From Pyropia haitanensis (lineage: Eukaryota > Rhodophyta > Bangiophyceae > Bangiales > Bangiaceae): a stretch of DNA of 64,000 nucleotides. Shown piece by piece: positions 22,628-32,451 of the stretch. Location of the stretch: the NCBI GenBank assembly GCA_008729055.1, contig SDUX01000002.1, positions 62,001-126,000 on the forward strand, given 5' to 3'. The notes beneath the pieces were generated by a model. It worked only from the letters and a program-made list of their open reading frames with translations. It made no database searches and had not been told where the DNA came from. The position numbers and the translations under genes are program-made. The first letter of the stretch is position 1. Each line of letters opens with the position of its first letter.

Positions 22628-23695
22628 GGCGCCAAGACACGTCGGCAGCGTCGTTGGCGGAAGAGGGAAATGACGAGGGGGGGGGGGGGGAAAGCCACCC
22701 AAACGGCAGCTGCGACGGCAGCCGGCGGCGGGCAGTCGGCAGCGGCGGCGGGAGGCGGGACCACGGGCGCTGCTCGCACATGGCGGCGTCAGCCCGTGCG
22801 CGGGACCGCCCCCACCTTAAGTATGGGCCGCCGCCCCGCGGTGGGCCATCCGCCGCCGGTCACTGGCGGCGGCGCGCGCCGGCGCGACAGGACACGAGGA
22901 CCCGGGAGGGCCAGCGTGGGGGGCGGCGCGTCGGTCTTGGCAGAGCCGCCGCCGCCGCCGCGTCCCCCGGGCACTGGCCGCCACGGCCGGCGCGCGTCAG
23001 CGACGCCCGCGGGTGGAGCGAGGCGGGGGCGCCGCCCCCCCCGCCAAACGTGTCGCTGCAAACCGGGCACGTCGCCAGCCGGCGCACACGAGCCTGGCGC
23101 GTGTCCCCCCCACCCCAGAGATGCAGCCCGCGACCCAGGCCGACCACCCCCCCTCCCCGGCCCCAGTTGCACATCCATGGTCCAAACCCCCCCCCCGCGG
23201 CGGCGACGGCTTGGCGTCTCGGGAGGACGGGATCTGCGGGTGTGCAATCGGCGCCGCCGCCGGCACGCGCTGCCGCGGCGGCGGCCATTGCCGGCCAGTG
23301 GCGTTGTCGCCGGGGCCCCTCGTGCACGGCCGCTGTGCCGCGGGCGGGAGGTGCGGGGGGGGGGGGGGCGGGGGTGAAGCGCAGGGGACGCGTTCGGGGA
23401 GGTGCCAGGAAGACGGAGGCAGGAGGACGCGGTGCAAAACGATAGAATCGATGCTGTAAGTGGCCCCCTCACTCCCACCGGATCGGTCCCGCGTGACGAC
23501 CAGCAGAACACTAGCCGGCACATAACGAGGCGCAGATCGTTGCTGCCTCCTCCCGCTCGCGCGTGTGTAAAGGTCGTAGAAAACTGCTATATTGAATACG
23601 TGTCATGATTGAGCGCAAAAAGTGTCAGAAAGTAGCCCATATTTTCACAACGTTTCGTATGTGAAGGATACACTTTCCAAAGCGGATCAACTCCG
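22628..23695. other. Upstream region of the dioxygenase gene, unresolved
   Basis: 22,630-23,400 is GC-rich with frames of Arg/Pro/Gly character on both strands. 23,450-23,690 is more AT-rich. No gene is supported. The dioxygenase promoter should lie near 22,640-22,900, but no clear box is seen. Confidence 0.45.
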
Positions 23696-23960
23696 GTGAG
23701 GGGGGTTTGATAACTGGATAACACCCCCCCTGTTATCGAACCCCCCTCACGACCTCTGGGAGGGGGTCGGATAACATGTTATCCAACCCCCCCCAGAGGT
23801 CGTGAGGGGGGTTTGATAACTGGATAACACCCCCCCTGTTATTGAACCCCCCTCACGACCTCTGGGAGGGGGTCGGATAACATGTTATCCAACCCCCCCC
23901 CCAGAGGTCGTGAGGGGGGTTCGATAACTGGATAACACCCCCCGCTGTTATCATCAAATC
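23696..23960. repeat. Tandem array of about 107-bp palindromic units
   Basis: Units begin at 23,696, 23,802 and 23,910 (spacing 106 and 108). Each carries G6/C6-7 arms around GATAACTGGATAACA and a second palindrome GGATAACATGTTATCC, so each unit can fold back on itself. Differences between units are few. A 22-base stretch at 23,887-23,908 recurs exactly at 48,001-48,022. Confidence 0.85.
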
Positions 23961-23982
23961 CCACTGGGGGGCGTTTGATCCC

Positions 23983-24363
23983 ATGTCACGCGGCCCGCCC
24001 CACCCCCCCACGCAACCCCCCCCCCCCCACCCCCCCCCCCCCACCCCCACTCCTCCCACGCCACGCGACGTGTACATTGCCAACCCGACCCGCCAGTCCG
24101 TGACGGTCGTCCGGCTGGACGGCCGGTGCCGGGGCGGGGGGCGCCGCGGCGGCCGCCGCCCCAGCGCCGCGGTCGTTGGCATCCTCCGCGACGGCCGCTT
24201 CGCGACGCCCACGACGCTGACCACCGCCCGCGGGTGGCTGTACGCGGTCAACTCGCGGCTGGTCGAGGTGCCGCCGGGGGTGGAGTTTGCCGACCTCGCG
24301 TCGGGCGACTATGACGGGTGGGCGTTTGACGTGATCCGGTTTGGTCGCCTGGGGAAGGCGTGA
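23983..24363 (+). pseudogene. C-terminal piece of a possible six-bladed beta-propeller protein
   Basis: After a Pro-rich run the frame from about 24,061 reads about 100 residues with alternating strands: RDVYIANPTRQSVTVVRLDG, a basic Gly/Arg loop, VVGILRDGRFATPTTLTTAR, GWLYAVNSRLVEVPPG, and a FADLASGDYDGWAFDVIRF end. 'GWLYAVNSR' before a stop is typical of the last blade of SMP-30/NHL-like propellers. No upstream exon or acceptor is seen; a C-run and the palindromic repeat array abut it directly. Either the gene was broken by the repeats, so that this is a remnant, or the 5' exons lie beyond the array. Family call is tentative. Confidence 0.4.
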
Positions 24364-25054
24364 GAGGGCGGGGCGGGGACCAGGACGTGTCGCCGGTGGC
24401 GCCGAGGCGTCTGGTTGTCGCCTCGGCGGGCGTACAGTACCTCGATCTCCTTGGCGGTGGCAGTGTCCACAGGAGTGTGGGAGGTCGACGTTGATGCTTG
24501 CAAACGATGGATGCTGTTCCCAAAACATAGACCATACCAGCCCAAGGCTGTTCTGTTTTTGGACTGGCGCCCGGTGATGCGCACCACCGTAAGCAGGGGC
24601 CGTTGGGGTCCTTGCCTGGCCCGTATGCTGCCATGGGCGCTGCCGGTTGGCGGTCGGAGCGGTTGCCGCCTCCTGCCACCCCAGCCACGACGGTGCCGCC
24701 ATCGCGGCGCACCTCGCCCTCCGGCGCGCCACCGCCACCTCCACGTGCGGCGTGCCGCAACGGAGCTGACCGCACGGGCCACCGCGGGCGGCCACCGCCG
24801 GCTACGGGGCGGCCCGCCGTGGCCGACACGTCACGGCGCGGCGCTGGCGTCTCCGCCTCTGCCAGCCTCTGAACCCCGCCATGGTCGCCACCCCAGCAAA
24901 GCAACACGCAGCGCAACACGGCTGCATCCGCCAGAGCCACCACCCGCACTCTCGCGCGGCCGTGCAATAGGGCCACATGTGACCACGCTCCAACCCCCCC
25001 CCCCCCCCCCACCCCCCCCACGTTGGCCACGCCACCGCCCCGCCTCGCCCGCCG
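24364..25054. other. Intergenic between convergent genes
   Basis: Mixed composition with a C run at 24,990-25,020. Overlapping frames on both strands show no domain. This is the 3' side of the TPR gene. Confidence 0.5.
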
Positions 25055-26287
25055 CTACCCCGCTGCCTGCGGGCGCAGCTGCAGAAAGTCCTTGAGGCGC
25101 GCGACGAGCACCGGCGGCCAGCGGCGGACATCCTCTACCCAGCCAATGTTGCCGTACCGCGAGTCCTGCCCAAGCACCGTCGCCCACTCGCTCTCCGCGT
25201 CCGCCGCGCGGCCCTGCGCCCAGTAGGCGGCGGCCAGGACGGCATGCATGTCGGCAAACTGCGGGTACTTGAGGCACAGGTACTTGACGAGTCGGAGGGA
25301 GCGGGCGGTGTCACCCAGCTGGTACAGCGCCAGCGCCTCGTTGGCGCTCGCAAAGACGTACTGCCGGTCCATCGACGCGGCGCGGTGGTACAGCGCGGCG
25401 GCGGCGGCCCACTCGGCGGTGGCCGCGGCCGCCGCGTCCGCCGCACCCGGTGCGCCGCCCCGCGCCGCCGCGGCGGCGTCGGCGCTGAGCACGGCCGCCT
25501 GGCCGGCGTGGGCGTTGCCCATGTTGTTGTACGCCACCGCGTCCTCGGTCTTGTACTTGGCCACCGACGCCGCGTTGGCGGCCTCGTAGTCGGCCAGCGC
25601 CGCAGCGTACTGGCGGAGGCCCTCGCGCGCGACGCCCCGCCCGAGGTACGGGTCGGGCTCGGCCGGCGCCAGCGCGACGGCGCGGTCAAAGTCCGCAATC
25701 GCATCGTCAAAGCGGCCCTGGCTCGTCCGGCAGTTGCCCCGGTTGCTCCACGCCGCCGCGTTGCCCTCGTTCAGCGCGATGATGCGCGTCCAAATCGTCT
25801 CGGCCCGCTCGTAGCGCATGTCGTTGGTGTACTCAAAGGCCAGCTTTTGGAGCTCCGTCACCCGCCGCAGCGCGGCGAGCGCCTCGGACTCGGCCTCGGC
25901 GGCGGCGGCGGCGACAGGGGGGGGAACGGGCCAGCCAGCGGGCGCGCCGTGCTGGAGCGCGCCCGCCAGTACCGACGCGGCCGCGCCGCCAAGGAGGCCA
26001 ACCATACCCCTCCGGCTCGGGTGCGTCGCTGCAGGCGCCTGGCGGGGAGAGGTGGGGGGAGGCGTCGCCGCCGTCACCGACGCGGCCGTCAGCAGCCGCC
26101 CGACCGGCGGCGGCGGCCCAGACGACGAGTGGGGCAGCCATAGCGGCGGCGACCACGGGGGTGGCGTCACCGACGCACGAGGACGGATAGTTCCGGTCGT
26201 TGACCGACGGGGGCGCGAACGCAACGGGTGCGGAGGTGGCCGGGTGCCGGCAGCAGCCGGTACCGGCACAAAGGCAGCCACCAACAT
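25055..26287 (-). CDS. Plastid (thylakoid lumen?) TPR protein
   Basis: Single exon, 410 aa from the ATG at 26287. The C-terminal 280 residues carry tetratricopeptide repeats: ERAETIWTRIIALNEGNAAA, GRFDDAIADFDRAVALAPAE, YAAALADYEAANAASV, AVAYNNMGNAHAGQ, and a Y/FA-ANEALALYQLGD block. A conserved end follows, with YPQFADMHAVLAAAYWAQG and RRWPPVLVARLKDFLQL. This layout matches a TPR family shared by cyanobacteria and plastids. The first 130 residues are Pro/Ser/Thr/Arg-rich like a transit peptide. They are followed by SRRGMVGLLGGAAASVLAGAL and an AAAAAE end, a twin-arginine signal with a plausible cleavage site. Together these suggest import to the plastid and Tat export to the lumen. TPR proteins act as assembly scaffolds; the partner is unknown. 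Confidence 0.82.
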   Translation of the reverse strand: MLVAAFVPVPAAAGTRPPPHPLRSRPRRSTTGTIRPRASVTPPPWSPPLWLPHSSSGPPPPVGRLLTAASVTAATPPPTSPRQAPAATHPSRRGMVGLLGGAAASVLAGALQHGAPAGWPVPPPVAAAAAEAESEALAALRRVTELQKLAFEYTNDMRYERAETIWTRIIALNEGNAAAWSNRGNCRTSQGRFDDAIADFDRAVALAPAEPDPYLGRGVAREGLRQYAAALADYEAANAASVAKYKTEDAVAYNNMGNAHAGQAAVLSADAAAAARGGAPGAADAAAAATAEWAAAAALYHRAASMDRQYVFASANEALALYQLGDTARSLRLVKYLCLKYPQFADMHAVLAAAYWAQGRAADAESEWATVLGQDSRYGNIGWVEDVRRWPPVLVARLKDFLQLRPQAAG

Positions 26288-27354
26288 GGCGTGAGTGGGA
26301 GAGAACACGGACACAGGGGTCAGGCGAGACCTGCAGTCTGGACAGGGGCGGAGCGACAGGAGCACTGCAACGACACAGGGCGGGGCAAGGGCTGATGAGG
26401 TGCAGCAACTGAATGTGGGGTGAGGACGCAGCGAAGGAAGGCGATGATGGAGGTGAGCGAGTCGCACACTCACCGGACGTGGAAGGGCGATCGACCACGT
26501 CTACTAACGGAACTGGAAAAAAAATTGTCGGTGGAGTGGGAATCATGTCGGCGTGCCACGTGAAATATGACCTCGCGCATGACGCACAATGTCTGGTAGC
26601 CCACCGGAGGTGGGTCTACGAGGACCTCACAGCCGTCATTCTGACCGACTCGATGATCTTTCGAGTTTGCTGTCTGCTTGCTGACTGGCGCAGGCTGCCC
26701 CATTGGGTGACGTGGCGGTGCCGGGATCAAAACGACCCGCAGTGGCTCGCCCGTCCGGGCAGTACGCTAATGTGGCAAGCACGAATTACGCGCACGATGT
26801 GAAAAGTGCGCTCAAGAAGGGATCGTCAAGAAATGGAACTCGCGTCGTTCACTTCCCCCTCACACGTCAGAGGCAAAAGCGGAAGTGCGTGGCCACTTTC
26901 CACATCGACCACGAGGACGCGCCATCCGAAAAGGGCGACTCGTGCGGGCTCTTCAATGCGGACCGCGTCACGCCCACGACGACGGAGCTGAGCGCCGCCG
27001 CGGCAGCAACCACAACATGTAGTTTCGGCGCGCCGCCCCAGACGACCATCCGTCACCGCCGCCCACCGCCAGATGACCGAGTGGCGGGTGCGGGGCCAGC
27101 GGCCCCATCCCACCTCTGCCGCCCACCCACCCAGTCGGCGCAGTACGGCTGGCGGGTGCGCCGACCAAGCCCGCGAATAAGAAACTCTGTGCTTCCGCCC
27201 AGGGAGAGCTGGCGCGCGCCAGCCGGGCCCACCCCGCTCCGCGCCCCCAAAGCGCCAGCGCGTCCACGCACTCCCCGCTCACTTGCCTCCCCCCCCATCG
27301 TTTGTATAGACAAACGCGCCGCCCCGCACAGCGACCGCCCGCCCGCCTACGCGC
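26288..27354. other. Intergenic with a weak plus-strand frame
   Basis: 26,300-26,800 is unique DNA. From 26,703 a plus-strand frame contains natural-looking sequence (NYAHDVKSALKKG, CVATFHIDHEDAPSEKG) to about 27,010, then becomes Arg/Pro-rich antisense to the next gene. I do not call it a gene; it could be a relic or a 5' exon. Confidence 0.35.
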
Positions 27355-28886
27355 TCACGGCTTGGCGCCCAGCCGGCGGAGGACGTTGCCGACGACCGGC
27401 GCGAGGAGCTCCATGTCGGGTAGCGCCGCGCCGTGCACCAGCTGGTACACCACGTAGCCGCCGACCGACACACAAAACGGCTCCTCCCCGCCGTCGCGGC
27501 CACCCGCGTCGCCGGTAACGCCGCCGCCGCCCGGTCCCGCCGCCGCCGACGCCGCCGCCGCCGCCGCTGCCGCGGTGACGGGGGGGAGGGGTACGCGCGG
27601 CGGCGCTGGGGCAAGCCGCACCTCGGACGCGAGCCCAGCAAACGTGGACAGCAGCTCCGCCGCGAGCCACAGGCCGCGGCGGCCGTGGCGGCCGGCCGGG
27701 TTGAACTCGAGGCGCACCCACGCGCCCGGGGGCGGGCGCCGGGGAGGGGGGGGGTGCCGGCGGGCGGCGCCGGGCATGCTCGCCGCCGGCACCCCCACCG
27801 CCACTGCCGTCGCCACAGCCGGGGGGGGACGCACCCCGGGCACCCCGCCGTCGCCGCAGTAGAGCGGCGCGTCTGCGCGTCGGTGGCCGCCGCCGCCCCA
27901 GTCGGCGGCGGCTTCGGTGGCCGCGGCGGCAGGCGCGGCGGCGTGCGCAGCCGCCGGCAGTGCGGGCGCACGGGCGGCCGCGGCGGCCGCCGCTGCCGGC
28001 GCCGCCGCCCTCCCACCCCCCTCCCCAGACGGTGCGGGCGACGCGGCGGCGGCCGCCGCCGCGGCCGCGTCCCTGTCGCCACCGCCCAGTCGTGGCCGCA
28101 CCGCCCGCCCCGCGGCGGCCGCCGCCGCGTCCGCGTCGGCGGGCCGCCGTCGGGTGAGCCGCCCGCCGCGGCCCCCCCCCGGCTCGGCTCCCCCCCCCCC
28201 CCGCCCCCCCCGGCAGCCGCGGCGCGGCCGGCACCCCCCCCCCCCGCGCCCCCCCCCCGGCCCGCCGCCGCCCGCACGCACACGCCCGGCGCGAGGATGT
28301 GCGCGCGGAGGCGCGTCTCGTTCCACGCCCAGTCCCCCCCACAGTGGCGGCACGTGCCGCGGCGGCTGAGCGTGCCGTCCCGCCGCGCCGTGTGGTGCGT
28401 GATGTACTCGGCGGCGTAGGTGGCGGGCGCGCGGCGCTTGGGCGGCGTGCCGCCGGGGGGGGGGGGGGGGGGCGGAGGGGGGGGGGGAGGTGCCGCCCGT
28501 CGCCGCCTCCGCCGCCGCCGCCGCCGCCGCGTCCGCCACCGCCGCCGCCGCGTCCGCCACCGCCGCCGTCGCCGCGGCCGCGTCGTCTGCCTCTGCCGGG
28601 GGGGTGCCCACCTGCAGAGCCGCCACGGGCGGCGCCACCGCTGGGGACGCGGGCGCCGACGCGCCCGCGGCAATGATGGCGGCGGCAGCGGCGGCGGTGG
28701 CAGAGGCGACTGCCGCCGCGTCGGCCGCGGCGGTGGAGCAGGGGGGGGGACCGCCACGCCGGGGGGGTGGTGGGGGAGGGGTTGCGTCCCCGTCGTCGCT
28801 GCCGCCGCTGCCGCGGGCGCGCCAAACGCCGCCGCCGTCCCGCCTGCCGCCATGCCCACCGCCGGCTGCAGGGCGCTCGCCATCAT
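27355..28886 (-). CDS. BED-like zinc-finger protein, frame broken at C runs
   Basis: Starting at the ATG pair (28886) the minus strand reads an Ala-rich N-terminus, then an Ala-rich stretch in a second frame. It returns to the first frame at 28,270-28,450 for YITHHTARRDGTLSRRGTCR with CRHCGGDWAWNETRLRAHIL and GVC: C-x2-C-x12-H-x6-C, like BED-type DNA-binding fingers. It then goes to the second frame again for a C-terminal part, including WLAAELLSTFAGLASEVRLA and EPFCVSVGGYVVYQLVHGAA, with a stop at 27355. The frame changes lie in C/G runs (28,180-28,260, 28,456-28,490 and 28,740-28,790). BED fingers occur in chromatin proteins and in hAT transposase relatives, but no transposase domain follows here. 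It is either a functional gene with base-call errors or a decayed copy. Confidence 0.5.
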
Positions 28887-29990
28887 GCCCGCGGCGCCGC
28901 CGAGGGGGGAGCCACGATAAGTGGGGCGGAAAAGCGGCAGACGCCCAGGCGCTCGCCAGCCCAAAGAGGCAGGCAGGCACCAATGCCGCCGCCGCCGCCG
29001 TCGCCGACACGCGCCGGCGTGAGGGATGGGAAGGGGGGCGCGGGGGTGGGGGGGGAGACGCGAACGAGCGTCGTTGACAGGACGGGGCGAAGGGAGGAGC
29101 GGAGGGAGGGGCGGAAGGAGGGGGAAGGGGGGAGGAGGCAGACGGGGGGAATGGGGGGGAGGGGGGGCGGGGGGGAGCGGGACCGCCGCGGCCCCCACGG
29201 TACGGCCAAGGCAGCGGCCGGGTGGGCGGGCGAGAGGGCGGGCGGGCGAGAGGGCGGGCGGATGGTCAGCGGGGCGGCCGCCGTCAGCTCCGGCGGAGGC
29301 GTCAGCGTCGCCGCGGCACCGCGCCGTCGTCAGGTGACGGGAGAGCGCGGCGCGCCGCCCAGACAGCCGCGGGCGCGCGAGAGAGCGGGGGCGCGCTGCG
29401 GCTGCACTTTCATGCGCATGAATCACGAACCTTCGGAGGAGCTGGAAATTGTAGGTGCGGTGTCCATGACGACAATCTTGGACGCTTCAGGGCGGTACTC
29501 GCTGGCGGTGGCGTTTGGATGCATCACCTTCTTTTTGACTCGCGGACTGCAAGAGAGACGAGTACGGAGCCGCGACTGCATCCATTGTACTTCATTGAGG
29601 TCGAGATTGCACCGACTACTGGTGCTTATTGTCGGCCTGGATGTCAAGAGAGCCTGTCAGTCGCAATGGAGTGGTCCAGACCGCGCCACGTACCGTGTGG
29701 CCTCGCGTCTATGCAGCCGTGCGTACTCAGTACCGGGGCAGTACGCACGCTTTGCTGAGTATCCGTCGGCCTCCCAATTTTTGGATGCACAGTGGGGAGA
29801 CTGTGGTCCGCTGGACGCACCGATGTTTTCCTGCCACAGCCAGGCTCGCGCGTGCCGACCGCAGCAGCTGCGGCAGCCCAGGCTTGCGATTCAGCCTCGA
29901 TCGATGTCTGTCTGTGCAACGGACAGCGCTTTGTGCTCCCGCTTGTCCTTGCTTTTCGTTGCTGCGGTCGACCCGTGAGTGTGGGGTGCC
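28887..29990. other. Intergenic
   Basis: 28,990-29,400 is purine-rich with G runs. 29,400-29,990 is balanced DNA. Short overlapping frames on both strands show no family. Confidence 0.5.
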
Positions 29991-30800
29991 ATGGACACTC
30001 CGTCGAGCGGAGAGTCGTCGGACGACCCTCCCATCCGTTGCGGGGTTATCCCGTTAAACGTCCCTCCTGCGGATGTTGTGCGCCTGGACTTGTTGCCGTC
30101 GGAGTCGTCGGACGAGCGTCCCATCCGATGCAGGGTTGTCCCGTTGTACGACCCTGCTGCGGCGCCAGAGCGCGTGGGCTTGTCACCGTCCGAGTCGTCC
30201 GACGACGACCGTCCGATTCAATGTGGCCGGGTCCTGCTGGGCGTCACTGGTGGTGCGCGTTTGCCGATGGCTTTGTCGCCTTCGATTCCTAGCCCGCCTG
30301 AGTTCCGAGTTGGGCGGGTTCCTCCAGTGCAGGTACGGCGCTTCCGGTTGGTCGTCTCCGACGATGAGAGCACATGACTGGAAGACGACGACCTGGGGAC
30401 GGCTGGCCATGTTGAAGCGGGCGGTGCGGCGTCCAGCCGTGCCGATTTGGACTGGGAGGGAGGCTTTGGCAATGGTTTCTGGCAGGACAGCCCTGGCTAC
30501 AGCTCCGCGGAGGTTGTGGGTGGTTCGAGCGACGACGCCTGGCGGCTGGAGCGTGGCCACGCTGACAGCCCGTCGAGGGCCCCGTCCACGCCCCGGCACA
30601 AGACGGGGCAGCCGCCTCAGCGTCGGCGGCGCTACCGCACCCACCAACTACGCCCCCCCGTCGGCCGTGCACGCGCGGCGGTGGCGGCTACCGTCCCCAC
30701 CCAGGGAGGGACCCTGCCGGCTGCCGGTGGTGGTGGCGGCGACAGCAACGACGGCGGCAGCGGTGACGGCCTCTGCGGGTGTGGCGGCGGCAACGAGTGA
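29991..30800 (+). CDS. Acidic repeat protein with one in-frame TGA
   Basis: The ATG at 29991 sits in a good context (GTGCCATGG). The first 128 codons hold three imperfect copies of a motif of about 32 residues (SESSDDxPIxCxVxPL...). The frame meets TGA at 30375-30377, next to SDDEST, and continues open for 140 codons with the same acidic style (LEDDDLGTAGHVEAGG, DLDWEGGFGNGFWQD, SSDDAWRLERG), then a basic segment (QRRRRYRTHQLRPP) and a Gly-rich end, stopping at 30798-30800. Continuity of composition across the TGA argues that both halves belong together: a recent nonsense change, read-through (the stop is followed by C), or a base error. A competing plus frame from 30,409 to 30,924 ends at a donor-like GG|GTGAGA. 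No domain is recognised. Confidence 0.4.
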
Positions 30801-31102
30801 CGCTTTGCCGGCGCAGCGGTCGACCATGACACCGCGGCTGCCCCTACCGACGGCGGTGGCGACAGCGGCAGCGGTGGCAGCGGCAGCAGCGGCAGCGGCG
30901 GCGGCTGGGGCCTCTCCCGGGTGAGATGGGACGGAGGGCGGCGGCGGGCGGCGGCGCGGCGGGGGCGGACGCAGTGGCCGACGCGTCGCGCAGAGGTGTG
31001 AGCGAAGGGCGATGACGGCCGCTTGGTTACACGCGACAGGGGTGGCGGCGGCGGTGGTTATTTTGACCCGTGTCTTTTCTGTTTTCTTGTCTTGTATTGC
31101 AG

Positions 31103-31201
31103 GCTTGGCTTGTCGGCCAGCTGGCAGCCCTGGGTGCTGTTCAGTCGGCATGGGAATACAGTGGAGTCACGTTCGTGACGCCTCTGCCCCTCTGCGCCTG
31201 A
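31103..31201 (+). CDS. Possible terminal exon
   Basis: A strong acceptor (long T/C-rich tract ending TTGTATTGCAG at 31102) opens a 32-codon frame, AWLVGQLAALGAVQSAWEYS then GVTFVTPLPLCA, ending in TGA at 31201. The donor could be CCCGG|GTGAGA near 30,920 or GAG|GTGTGAG near 30,996, but phases do not clearly link it to the acidic repeat gene. Confidence 0.3.
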   Translation, partial: AWLVGQLAALGAVQSAWEYSGVTFVTPLPLCA

Positions 31202-32451
31202 TAAAGCGAGAAATATTTCGTGGTCCACTCTAGCTAGCGGGAAGGGGAGCGCAGGGAAACCACTCGGCCACGAAATAGACGCGTTCACGCCTCTCCCTAC
31301 TACGGGGGCTCCCGCTGAGATAGGAAGTGCGCATCGCCGCTGGGGCGGGGACGGTGGCCACCGCCGCCGCGTCGGCACGCGCCTTCGTGTAGTCCCGTCT
31401 CCGCGCCGCTGCGACCGGTCGGCCGGCCGCCCTTCCTTCCCGGCGTTGCGGCGGCGGCGGCCGCGAGCTCGTGCGGCCGACATCCGAAACGGCGACAGCC
31501 GCCGCTCGGGTCTGCCGCCGGCCCACCCGCCGCGGCGGGCGGGGTTGTCAGCTGGCAGGGGTGGGGAGGGCGTGGCGTCGCGCCCGTCCACCCGCCCCGG
31601 CGCCGGCGGTCGCCGACGCGGCGGCGGTGGCGGTGGCGGCGGACCACGGATGGGGATACGCACCGCCGCGACGCCTCCATGCCGGCGGCCAGCGAGCGTG
31701 GCCACAGATCCGCGGCCGAGGGGCGGCCGGGCCGGGCCCGCCAACGAGGGAGACCAGAAACGCAATTACCGCGCGCCCCTGGCGAGTACTGTGGCCGCGG
31801 CGGTGACGCGTCAGTCGTGTTTCTTCCCCTGCTGGCACAGCAACCCCCCTCCGCTCTCCCCCCCCGCCCCCACCCCCCACTAGCTAGACGATGCCATAAC
31901 CACGAAGATCCGCCGTGGCCCCCCGATTCTGTGGCGGCGGCAGCCTCGAGGTACGGACCTCAGCAACCGTTGACGGCACCGCTTCCGCCGCCGCCAGGTG
32001 CCTACCCGCGGGATCCTGGCATGGCGCGCTTTGCAGGTGCGAGGCCGGTGCCACGCCCCGCCGCGTGCGCGCACGCTCATGCGCGGCGGGCGGCGGGCGT
32101 CAGTCGCGCCGCCCCACGCCCATGCATGGCGGATGCGGTTGCGTCGGGGGGGGGGGGGCGCGGCGACGGCCTGACGGTGCTGCCCCCGGTCGTACGCGTG
32201 TGTGCCGCCGTCTGATGGGTGGCAGCTGCGGTCAGTGCGCGCGCTCACCGCCGCCGCGCTCGCCCCTATCCACGTCCGCTCTGCCTTGGCCTCTCGTCTC
32301 GGTAGACGCCCCCCCTCCCCGCTCCAACCCCCCCTCCTGCTGTCGTCCGCTTCCCACCTCCCGCCCACCCCCCCCCCCCCTCCTGTCGTCCTCTTCCCTC
32401 GCTTCCCCGCCTCCGTCCGCCACCTCCCCCACGCTCCGTCCCCGGGCGACA
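31202..32451. other. Intergenic / 5' region of the coiled-coil gene
   Basis: GC-rich DNA with no supported frame. 32,300-32,440 is a CT-rich tract directly before the next ATG, likely its leader or promoter-proximal region. Confidence 0.5.

Noticed and set aside
23696..23960. CRISPR-like array
   Set aside because: Units are contiguous palindromes without unique spacers; eukaryotic context.
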